Below the pieces are notes generated by a model. That model made no database searches. It worked only from the letters and a program-made list of their open reading frames with translations, and had not been told where the DNA came from. Position numbers and translations under genes: made by a program. From positions 1 through 17,600 of the forward strand of contig JAZOWC010000034.1 in NCBI GenBank assembly GCA_045658985.1: a stretch of DNA of 17,600 nucleotides, given 5' to 3'. The stretch comes from RGIG3513 sp045658985. Its GTDB lineage: Bacteria; Bacillota; Clostridia; Oscillospirales; Butyricicoccaceae. Positions 1-6,239 of this stretch are shown here, one piece after another; position 1 is the first letter of the stretch, and every line of letters begins with the position of its first letter.

Positions 1-1
1 C

Positions 2-1741
2 TTATTCAGCAGAGAACCAGCCCTTGTACTGATCCCAGCCGAGGCCGTTGACGTAGCGGCCAGCGGGCAGAACCAGATCTTCAGCGAACAGAACCTTGGT
101 AGCGGTCTCATAGAAGGGAACAACAGCCAGCTCGTTGAGCAGCTTCTCTTCCATCTTCTGGCAGAGCTCTACGATCTTGTCGGTATCCTTCTGGAGGTCG
201 TAGCTCATAGCTTCAGCATACCAGTTGTCAAAGACGGGATCGCCGTAGCAGAATCTGGGGGGAGAATAGTCGGAGCGGTAGTAGTTGAAGGTTGCACGAG
301 GATCCTTTGCGGAGGGCAGCAGAGAACCAACAGCGGTATCAAATGCGCCGGGATCATTGGGGTTGTAGCGGCGCAGCTGAGTGGTCTGGTTTGCGGGAAC
401 GACCTGGAATACGGTGGTCATCTTGCCAGCAAAGACCTCGTTGTACTGCTTCTGGAGCATCTCGGAAGCTGCGCGGATGTGAGAAGTTGCGGGGTTAGCA
501 GTATCACCGGTCAGGATGCGCAGCTCGAAGCTGGTCTGCTGAGTCTGCTCGAATGCCTTGTCGATCTTCTGGTTTGCCAGCTCGGGCTTGTAGAGATCGT
601 ATGCATCGGGTACGTAGTCAACGGGAACGTCAACAAAAGCGGTGCTGGACTGGGGGCTGACCATAACAGCCTTACGCATAATACGTGCTGCGGGCTCAAC
701 GCCGAGGGTGTCAGCGATCTCGTTACGGTTTGCTGCATAGTACAGAGCCTGACGGAAGTTCAGGTTGCCCAGCATGTTGTTGCCACGGGGGTTGCCCCAG
801 TTGACGAACATGTACATGAGGGAGTCATTGTAGTACTCGTACATACGGGGGTCATCTTCGTAGGTTTCCCACATGGAGTAGGACAGACCGGAGTAGGACA
901 GTTCGCCCTTCTCGAACAGCTGAACAGCTGTGGAAGTATCGGGAACAACGGTGAATACGATCTCATCAAAGTGATACCAATCAGCGTGTACGAAGTCGGG
1001 GTTCTTCTTCAGAACGTACTTTGCATCGGGGATCCACTCGGTGAGGATGTAAGCGCCGCAGGACAGAGTTGCTTCCTTGCTGGTGCCGTAGGTGGTAGCG
1101 GTCTTGTCCTCGGTCATCAGCTCGTTGTAGAGCTTGGGGTTGACGATGGAGCGGTTACATGCGTTGATAGCATCGTACTCGGTGATAGCGGTGGTGAAAG
1201 TAGCCTGGAAGGTGTAGTCGTCGATCTTCTTGTAGCCGACGTCTGCCCAATCCTTAACTTCGCCCATCTGATACTCGTAGATGTTAACGAGAACACCGTA
1301 GGAGCTCAGGGTCATGGAAGAAGCGGACAGGTTCTGCTGCAGGGGATCTGCATGCATCTTGAAGGAGAACTCGAAATCGTCAACAGTGATGGGATCGCCG
1401 TTGGACCACTTCATGCCTTCGTTGATCTTGTACTCCCAAACGTAGCCTTCTGCGTCTACCTGCTTGGGCAGCTCAGCAGCCAGAGTGGGCTTGTACTCCC
1501 AGCCGGACTTGTCGTCCTTGAGGCAGGTGGTGTACAGGCTGGAGCTGATCAGGTCGATCAGAGTCCAGGGGTTGGTGTCCTGAGTAGTCAGGGGGTTAAC
1601 GGTGGTTGCAGCGGTGGTGAAGTAGTTGTAGTAGGTACCGCCGTCTACAGGGCCTGCTTTTGCATCTTCTTTCTTGCCGCAGCCTGCGAAAGCAGCTACG
1701 AGCATCAGGGTTGCCAGAATCAAAGCCAGATATTTCTTCAT
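2..1741 (-). CDS. ABC transporter substrate-binding lipoprotein, family 5 (oligopeptide type)
   Basis: A 579-residue extracytoplasmic solute-binding protein of the OppA/DppA type (SBP_bac_5), which captures peptides or similar solutes outside the membrane for an ABC importer. Seen: a lipoprotein signal (MKKYLALIL, hydrophobic core, lipobox AFAGC with Cys21), then a family-typical block MKWSNGDPITVDDFEFSFK near residue 135-155, and a C-terminal stretch (LLNELAVVPFYE) usual for the family. Length fits the family. The ATG at 1741 is chosen because AAGGAGG lies 8 bases upstream and the lipoprotein signal begins there; the same frame stays open to 1816, but that extension would overlap the -35 box and bury the signal peptide. 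The stop codon is at 2-4, so the gene is complete. No permease or ATPase gene is in the window; they would lie beyond the left edge if present. The ligand cannot be told. Confidence 0.93.
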   Translation of the reverse strand: MKKYLALILATLMLVAAFAGCGKKEDAKAGPVDGGTYYNYFTTAATTVNPLTTQDTNPWTLIDLISSSLYTTCLKDDKSGWEYKPTLAAELPKQVDAEGYVWEYKINEGMKWSNGDPITVDDFEFSFKMHADPLQQNLSASSMTLSSYGVLVNIYEYQMGEVKDWADVGYKKIDDYTFQATFTTAITEYDAINACNRSIVNPKLYNELMTEDKTATTYGTSKEATLSCGAYILTEWIPDAKYVLKKNPDFVHADWYHFDEIVFTVVPDTSTAVQLFEKGELSYSGLSYSMWETYEDDPRMYEYYNDSLMYMFVNWGNPRGNNMLGNLNFRQALYYAANRNEIADTLGVEPAARIMRKAVMVSPQSSTAFVDVPVDYVPDAYDLYKPELANQKIDKAFEQTQQTSFELRILTGDTANPATSHIRAASEMLQKQYNEVFAGKMTTVFQVVPANQTTQLRRYNPNDPGAFDTAVGSLLPSAKDPRATFNYYRSDYSPPRFCYGDPVFDNWYAEAMSYDLQKDTDKIVELCQKMEEKLLNELAVVPFYETATKVLFAEDLVLPAGRYVNGLGWDQYKGWFSAE

Positions 1742-1787
1742 AGTCGATTTCCTCCTTGTTTTATTAAGCCTGGCTAAGCTTATTATC

Positions 1788-1816
1788 ATTTTACGCCTTT
1801 GCAATTTTTTTGTCAA
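1788..1816 (-). promoter_or_regulatory. Sigma-A type promoter of the substrate-binding protein gene
   Basis: On the minus strand TTGACA (1811-1816) is followed after exactly 17 bases by TAAAAT (1788-1793). The predicted start of transcription is near 1780, giving a leader of about 40 bases that includes the AAGGAGG site. A small inverted repeat TAAGC/GCTTA (1765-1769 and 1778-1782) sits at the predicted transcript start and could be an operator or a leader hairpin; that is inference. Confidence 0.85.
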
Positions 1817-1854
1817 TTCACGGATTAGACATATCTCGAGGCTGATTTTTGGTT

Positions 1855-1956
1855 ATTTTGCACAAAGTCCGATGTGTATTATCGGGCAAAATGACTATTT
1901 TGGCGACTTGCATTGGGTTTGATTGACTCAAAACCTCTCTATCTCCCATCCAATGC
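1855..1956. other. Intergenic inverted repeats upstream of the substrate-binding protein promoter
   Basis: Two structured segments are seen. The first pairs ATTTTGC (1855-1861) with GCAAAAT (1886-1892) and, nested inside, CCGAT (1869-1873) with ATCGG (1881-1885), leaving a one-sided 7-base bulge. The second pairs GCATTGG (1910-1916) with CCAATGC (1950-1956) and holds a smaller GGTTTGA/TCAAAACC repeat. They lie 40-140 bases upstream of the -35 box, where regulator sites are usual. They match no regulator or riboswitch I recognise, and no small gene is apparent here. Confidence 0.35.
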
Positions 1957-1959
1957 GCA

Positions 1960-1991
1960 AAAAATACCCCGCAGGAGCTTATCCTGCGGGG
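1960..1991 (-). terminator. Intrinsic terminator after the serine hydrolase gene
   Basis: A perfect 10-bp stem (1967-1976 with 1982-1991, arms CCCCGCAGGA and TCCTGCGGGG, 5-base loop) is followed on the minus strand by TATTTTTT. It lies about 30 bases past the stop codon at 2023 and separates that transcript from the next gene's promoter. Confidence 0.9.
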
Positions 1992-2022
1992 AGCGATTAA
2001 CGGTGTGTGGAGCGCGGCGGGG

Positions 2023-2922
2023 TTATTTTGTGAACTCGTCGTAGATTTCTTTGGAGATGTCGGCGAGGAGGGCGTCGCTGTTTCTGCCGCGGTCGTTTTT
2101 GGCGTATTCTTCCATAGTTGCCACGTTGCCGTTGTAGAACATAGCCAGCAGGTAGTTGCCCTTCTTGGTGTAGACGATGCCTACGTCGTTGCACAGGCAG
2201 TCGAGGGTGCCGGTTTTGTGCGCAACGTCAACAGAGGGAGGCAGGAACTTGGGGATGCGGGTGTTGGTCTGACATTTTTTGAGAATATCCAGCATTGACT
2301 CGCAGGCCTGCTCGGAATAGAGCTTGCGCTCGTACATAAGCCTGAGGATGCTCATGATATCCTCAACGGTGGTGATATCGTCCTTGTCGTTTGTGCAGAG
2401 GAAGCCGGGGTTATTAAGATAACATCTGCGGTCACGGCCGTTGGTCTGAATGATGGTGTAGTTGTCAAAGCAAGGGGGGAACATCTGCTTGATGGACAGA
2501 TCGCATTTGGAGGAGGTAAGGCCGAGAGGTTTGAGCACGTTCTCGGTAACTCCCTCTGCCCCGCCGACGAACTTGAAGAGGAAGTCTGCAGCGGTATTGT
2601 CCGACAGGATCATCATCAGCATTGCATAGTCGCGGAGGGTGGGGTTGAGGCCGGGGAGCATACGATGGAGCACACCGCTGCCGCCCACCTGAACGTCCTC
2701 GGTCATCTCATAGCGGTCGGTGTCATCGGCTTTGCCCTCTGCCACCATCTTGTAGAGTGCGGCAAGGGTGAACACCTTGCACACGCTGGCGGTGGGGAAA
2801 AGCTCGGTGCCGTTAAGGGTGTATTTTTCGCCGGTCTGCAGGTCGATAAAACCAAGACCAAGCTTGCCTGTTACTTTTGCCTGATATTTTTCGGCTATTG
2901 CACGAATGCCGTCGATGGACAT
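2023..2922 (-). CDS. Serine hydrolase with class A beta-lactamase fold
   Basis: A 299-residue protein of the Beta-lactamase2 (PF13354) type. Seen in order: S46-V-C-K49 (the SxxK nucleophile motif), S107-D108-N109 (SDN loop), and K236-T237-G238 (KTG), with spacing right for a penicillin-recognising enzyme. The omega-loop Glu that class A enzymes use for deacylation is not evident: the aligned stretch reads RCYLN where ExxLN is expected. There is no signal peptide or lipobox; the protein starts MSIDGIRAIAEKY directly after AAAGGAG at a good distance, and the frame just upstream codes nothing hydrophobic. So it is probably a cytosolic esterase- or peptidase-like hydrolase or an oddly exported one, not a clear resistance enzyme. 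No promoter is obvious directly upstream; transcription may come from within the repeat-rich gap or by readthrough from the cysteine synthase gene. Confidence 0.85.
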   Translation of the reverse strand: MSIDGIRAIAEKYQAKVTGKLGLGFIDLQTGEKYTLNGTELFPTASVCKVFTLAALYKMVAEGKADDTDRYEMTEDVQVGGSGVLHRMLPGLNPTLRDYAMLMMILSDNTAADFLFKFVGGAEGVTENVLKPLGLTSSKCDLSIKQMFPPCFDNYTIIQTNGRDRRCYLNNPGFLCTNDKDDITTVEDIMSILRLMYERKLYSEQACESMLDILKKCQTNTRIPKFLPPSVDVAHKTGTLDCLCNDVGIVYTKKGNYLLAMFYNGNVATMEEYAKNDRGRNSDALLADISKEIYDEFTK

Positions 2923-2954
2923 ATTGAACGCTCCTTTGTTGTTGGAATGATGAA

Positions 2955-3143
2955 TTGAGGTGTCGCTGCGCGACGGGGTGGGGTGACGCGGGAGGCAGAG
3001 GGCTGCCTCCCCTACAAGATCAGATATAACGGAAGCATCGTAGTGACAGGCGTCCTCGACTGTCCGTTGGGGCTTTCACCTCATCCACCGCATGCGGTCC
3101 CCCTTCCCCATCAAGGGGAAGGCTTATGGGGGAAGGCTTATAA
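2955..3143. repeat. Cluster of short intergenic palindromes
   Basis: This part of the 332-bp gap between the serine hydrolase and cysteine synthase genes is mostly hairpins: GTCGC/GCGAC (2962-2974), GGGAGGCAG/CTGCCTCCC with a 4-base loop (2990-3011), the perfect palindrome ACCGCATGCGGT (3087-3098), and CCTTCCCC/GGGGAAGG with a 5-base loop (3102-3122), followed by a second GGGGGAAGGCTTA copy near 3127. From general knowledge such modules recur between genes in Faecalibacterium-like Clostridia. Open frames through it are not credible genes. Confidence 0.65.
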
Positions 3144-3248
3144 GAAATCGATGGATTTCGCGATTTATGGAAGCAACACAGCCATTGACAGTACCGTGTG
3201 TACGGCGATGGCTGGGTTGCGAGCCAGAAACGCGAAAGCCGCGATTTC
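3144..3248. repeat. Long imperfect inverted repeat (MITE- or REP-like element)
   Basis: Left arm 3144-3194 and right arm 3200-3248 are imperfect reverse complements around a 5-base loop (CGTGT). Blocks that pair well are GAAATCG with CGATTTC at the outer ends, TTTCGCG with CGCGAAA, GCAAC with GTTGC, AGCCAT with ATGGCT, and GTAC with GTAC at the tip. The foldback ends 7 bases after the cysteine synthase stop codon, so it would form at the 3' end of that mRNA. It lacks a U-run and is not a standard terminator. It codes nothing; it may be a non-autonomous mobile repeat. Confidence 0.7.
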
Positions 3249-3254
3249 CCGGAA

Positions 3255-4181
3255 TCAGTCAAATAACGGTGTCGAGAAGTACCTCTCGGCTGTGTCGGGA
3301 AGCACTACAAATACCGTCTTGCCGCGGCCGAGCTTTTTGGCAAGCTTGAGTGCGGCGGCTACGTTGGTGCCCGAGCTTATGCCGCACATGATACCTTCTT
3401 TTTTGGCGAGGTCTTTGGCGGCGCAGAGGGCTTCTTCATCGGAGATGATGCAGATTTCGTCATATATTTCGGTGTTGAGGATGGGGGGAATGACACCGTC
3501 GCCGATGCCCATCTGCACGTGGGTGCCGATGAGACCGCCGGAGAGGATGGCGGCTTCTTCGGGTTCGATTGCCCATATGGTCATATCTGGGTTGGCCTGC
3601 TTGAGGACTTCGCCGATGCCTGTCAGAGTGCCGCCGGTGCCGATGCCCGAACAAAAGCCGTGGATGGGCGCACCCACCTGCTCCAGTATCTCGCGGGCGG
3701 TCTGCTCGCGCTGGATCTGGGGGTTGGCGGGGTTTTCGAACTGCTGGGGGACAAAGACGTTGGGATCTTCTCTCTGCATTCTCAGCGCAGTCTCGAGACA
3801 ACGCTCGATGCAGTCGCCGATATTGCCGTCGTCGTGCTCAAGAATAACTTCTGCGCCGTAGTGCATAACCAGCTTGCGGCGTTCTTCACTGACCGAGTCG
3901 GGCATAATGATCTTGACCTTGTAGCCGCGGACTGCGCCCACAAGAGCCAGACCGATACCCTGATTGCCCGAAGTAGGCTCGACGATGACCGTGTCGGGGG
4001 TGATCTTGCCGTTTTTTTCGGCGTCGAGGATCATATTATAGGCGGTACGGGTTTTGATGGAGCCGCCTACGTTGAGTCCCTCGAACTTGACAAGGATCTC
4101 GGCGCAGTCCTCGGGGACCATACGCTGCAGGCGGATCACGGGGGTGTTGCCCATAGCCTCAAGAATATTATTGCATATCAT
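3255..4181 (-). CDS. cysK: Cysteine synthase family PLP enzyme (O-acetylserine sulfhydrylase-like)
   Basis: A 308-residue fold-type II PLP enzyme, usual length for CysK, which makes cysteine from O-acetylserine and sulfide. Seen: the PLP lysine K43 in GGSIKTRTA, the substrate loop TSGNQG (70-75), the phosphate-binding GTGGT (181-185), GISSG (267-271) and the C-terminal ERYFSTPLF typical of CysK; the stretch PQQFENPANPQI is also family-typical. Two spots differ from the usual sequence: KTR replaces KDR after the PLP lysine, and GNQG replaces GNTG. Together with GIGDGVIPPIL this suggests a branch apart from standard CysK, so another nucleophile or substrate is possible. The ATG at 4181 follows AGAGGT. 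It has its own promoter and sits apart from the large upstream operon. Confidence 0.85.
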   Translation of the reverse strand: MICNNILEAMGNTPVIRLQRMVPEDCAEILVKFEGLNVGGSIKTRTAYNMILDAEKNGKITPDTVIVEPTSGNQGIGLALVGAVRGYKVKIIMPDSVSEERRKLVMHYGAEVILEHDDGNIGDCIERCLETALRMQREDPNVFVPQQFENPANPQIQREQTAREILEQVGAPIHGFCSGIGTGGTLTGIGEVLKQANPDMTIWAIEPEEAAILSGGLIGTHVQMGIGDGVIPPILNTEIYDEICIISDEEALCAAKDLAKKEGIMCGISSGTNVAAALKLAKKLGRGKTVFVVLPDTAERYFSTPLFD

Positions 4182-4215
4182 AAGCTGTTACCTCTGTTTT
4201 GTGCATATATTGTTT

Positions 4216-4244
4216 ATTATACTTCTATCACCGTCGGTTTGCAA
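4216..4244 (-). promoter_or_regulatory. Sigma-A type promoter of the cysteine synthase gene
   Basis: On the minus strand TTGCAA (4239-4244) and TATAAT (4216-4221) are separated by 17 bases. Transcription should start near 4209, about 28 bases before the ATG. It begins right after the terminator of the upstream operon. Confidence 0.85.
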
Positions 4245-4256
4245 TACGACAGGGGT

Positions 4257-4287
4257 AAAAAAATTGAGCGGCAGGCTTGCCGCTCAA
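4257..4287 (-). terminator. Intrinsic terminator ending the large minus-strand gene series
   Basis: A perfect 10-bp stem (TTGAGCGGCA at 4264-4273 with TGCCGCTCAA at 4278-4287, 4-base loop) is followed on the minus strand by seven T residues (4257-4263). It lies about 17 bases past the stop of the PAP2-GDPD gene. Confidence 0.93.
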
Positions 4288-4304
4288 GGTTTTTGAGGTT
4301 TTTG

Positions 4305-6212
4305 TCAGGGACGGTTGAGGGTGTCCGCGCCGATGTCGGGGCGGTCGGTCATGATGGTGTCGGCGCCCACGCTCTGCAGGTATTCCATCTCCTCGGCGGT
4401 ATTGATCGTCCAGTACTGAACGGCGATGTCCAGCTTGTGGGCGTAGTTGATGACCTTGGAGGTGCCAAGATTGACCACGTAATCGGTGGTGGGGATCTGC
4501 AAAGCATCAAATCCAAAATCGCTCTTGTCGCGTTTGAGGCCGAAGAAGGAGCAGAGATAGAACTTGATGGCCTCGTTGAAGCCTGCCGAACGGAGCATAT
4601 CGGGATATGTCTCATCCATATAGGCGGTGATCTCGTTGTGGAAGGTGCCGATAACGGCGCGGTCGAGGATGTTCATATCCTTGAGGGTGTTGTAGAGTCG
4701 GTCGGCGGCTTTTCTGCCCTCGTCACCCGAGCTCTTGATCTCGATGACGTAGCTGTAGTCTCCGCTGCTCTCCAGATATTCCAGAGCCTCGCTCAGAGTG
4801 GTGATGCGCAGGTCATTGGGGATATCGTCGCCGCGCAGACCCTTGTAGGGGGTATCGCCCTCGGGGGTGACAAAGTTCTCGCCCATATTGAGCTGCCTGA
4901 GCTCACTCAGGGTCTTGTCTTCGGGTCTGACGCCCTTGGTGCCAAAAACCTCCTCCGAGTTGCTGGTGCGGTCGAGAGTTCCGTCGTGGAGGAGCACACA
5001 ATCACCGTCTGCGGTGAGGTGGATATCAAACTCAAACATATCCACCGTATAGTCGGCGTTCTCGATGATATCACGCAGAGCCATCATGGTGTTTTCGGGG
5101 GTGTGGTCGCCGCCTGCGCGGTGGTTGGACAGCATGGTCATGCCAACGGGAGTGATAAAGGGATTCTGTGCGCCGTCGGTGGAAACGGGAGCGGCGTTGG
5201 TGTTGCGGGTGACACGCCAGAAGAGGAAGCCTGCGCTGAGCGCGAGGACGAGAATAACTATGAGGATGATGAGGAGGGTGCGGCGGAGCCATTTGGGCAT
5301 GGGGCAGCCTCTCTCAAACCAGCCAAAGGTCATAGGCCACACAAGCACGGCAAAGACCACTATGAGGAAATATCTGACGCAGTTGGCCGCCATATGGCCG
5401 TTGAATATGGGATTGAGCAGAGGCTTTGCGCCGGCTTTGATGGCAAGCACCAGACCGAGGCCCAGCACGACTTTGAGTATCTGGAAGATGAGGGGTGCTT
5501 TTTCGCTGAAGTTGACGAATCTGCGCTCAAGAGGCAGGGCAACAAGCATACCCACTCCGCAGCCGAGGAGCAGGTAGCCGCTTTTGATACCCGATTCAAG
5601 ATTGTGCAGGTCGATGTCGGCGGGCCAGCGGTTAAACTCCACAAACAGCACATAGAGCAGCGACAGCAGGGTGAGCGCGCCCACTACGATATAGAGGAGG
5701 GCGGGGTTTTTGCGTGCTTTTTTGAACACGGGGTACAGGCCGAACACCAGCACAGCGCCAATGCCCAGGGACACCAGCACGTCAGCGGGGGTATGTACGC
5801 CCAGATACATTCGGGACAGCGCCACCAGCAACACAAGCACCACGCAGACGATATGCACTATGAGATTGCGGGAGAAGCGCGCGGTACAGCCCAGCGACGC
5901 GGCAATGGACTGGGTATGTCCGCTGGGGAAAGAATATCCCGTAGCGTCGGCGCGGGCGGCCTCCACTATGGTAAAGTTGGGGTCACGCACCCAGGGACGG
6001 GGCACGCGGCAGGTCAGCTTGAGGAACTGATTGACCAGCGTGCCGAAAAATCCGGTGCTGAGCAGATAGAGTCCGTCAAACTTGCTGACACACCAGAACA
6101 CGGCTATGGCGATGGCCATAAACAGTGTCTCACTGCCCAGATGGGTGATTGCCGAGAAGAATGCGTCCAAAACAGGATTGCGAAGATTTTCGAGGAAATA
6201 CAGAAAACTCAT
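4305..6212 (-). CDS. PAP2 phosphatase / glycerophosphodiester phosphodiesterase fusion, membrane protein
   Basis: A 635-residue two-enzyme protein. The N-terminal half is a multi-pass PAP2 lipid phosphatase with all three motifs: K65-x6-R72-P73, PSGH (96-99) and S133-R134-x5-H140-x3-D144. More membrane segments follow (about 172-192, 214-228, 244-262, 280-297), then an anchor at about 311-333 leading to a GDPD domain (about 355-630). That domain carries NHR (H364, R365), PEN (E373, N374), E394-x-D396-x-H398, HD (409-410), EIK (K493), WTIN (601-604) and TDRP (622-625). PAP2 enzymes remove phosphate from lipid phosphates; GDPD enzymes cut glycerophosphodiesters, so both halves point to phospholipid or teichoic-acid-like polymer turnover at the membrane, with the GDPD half probably outside. 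The ATG at 6212 follows AAGGGGAT. It lies 27 bases after the M20 peptidase gene and is last before a terminator. Confidence 0.9.
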   Translation of the reverse strand: MSFLYFLENLRNPVLDAFFSAITHLGSETLFMAIAIAVFWCVSKFDGLYLLSTGFFGTLVNQFLKLTCRVPRPWVRDPNFTIVEAARADATGYSFPSGHTQSIAASLGCTARFSRNLIVHIVCVVLVLLVALSRMYLGVHTPADVLVSLGIGAVLVFGLYPVFKKARKNPALLYIVVGALTLLSLLYVLFVEFNRWPADIDLHNLESGIKSGYLLLGCGVGMLVALPLERRFVNFSEKAPLIFQILKVVLGLGLVLAIKAGAKPLLNPIFNGHMAANCVRYFLIVVFAVLVWPMTFGWFERGCPMPKWLRRTLLIILIVILVLALSAGFLFWRVTRNTNAAPVSTDGAQNPFITPVGMTMLSNHRAGGDHTPENTMMALRDIIENADYTVDMFEFDIHLTADGDCVLLHDGTLDRTSNSEEVFGTKGVRPEDKTLSELRQLNMGENFVTPEGDTPYKGLRGDDIPNDLRITTLSEALEYLESSGDYSYVIEIKSSGDEGRKAADRLYNTLKDMNILDRAVIGTFHNEITAYMDETYPDMLRSAGFNEAIKFYLCSFFGLKRDKSDFGFDALQIPTTDYVVNLGTSKVINYAHKLDIAVQYWTINTAEEMEYLQSVGADTIMTDRPDIGADTLNRP

Positions 6213-6239
6213 AACCTGATCCCCTTTTATTTGGATTTT

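Noticed and set aside
479..1777. A 432-codon plus-strand open frame
   Set aside because: It mirrors the substrate-binding protein gene codon for codon; no motif and no good start site.
1742..1816. An earlier start at 1816 for the substrate-binding protein
   Set aside because: It would place the start codon in the -35 box and put 25 charged residues before a clean lipoprotein signal peptide.
2023..2922. Calling this gene an antibiotic-resistance beta-lactamase
   Set aside because: No export signal and no clear deacylating Glu; only the general fold and the SxxK, SDN and KTG motifs support it.
2983..3861. A plus-strand frame starting in the palindrome cluster
   Set aside because: It spans repeats and then the reverse of the cysteine synthase gene; no ribosome site.
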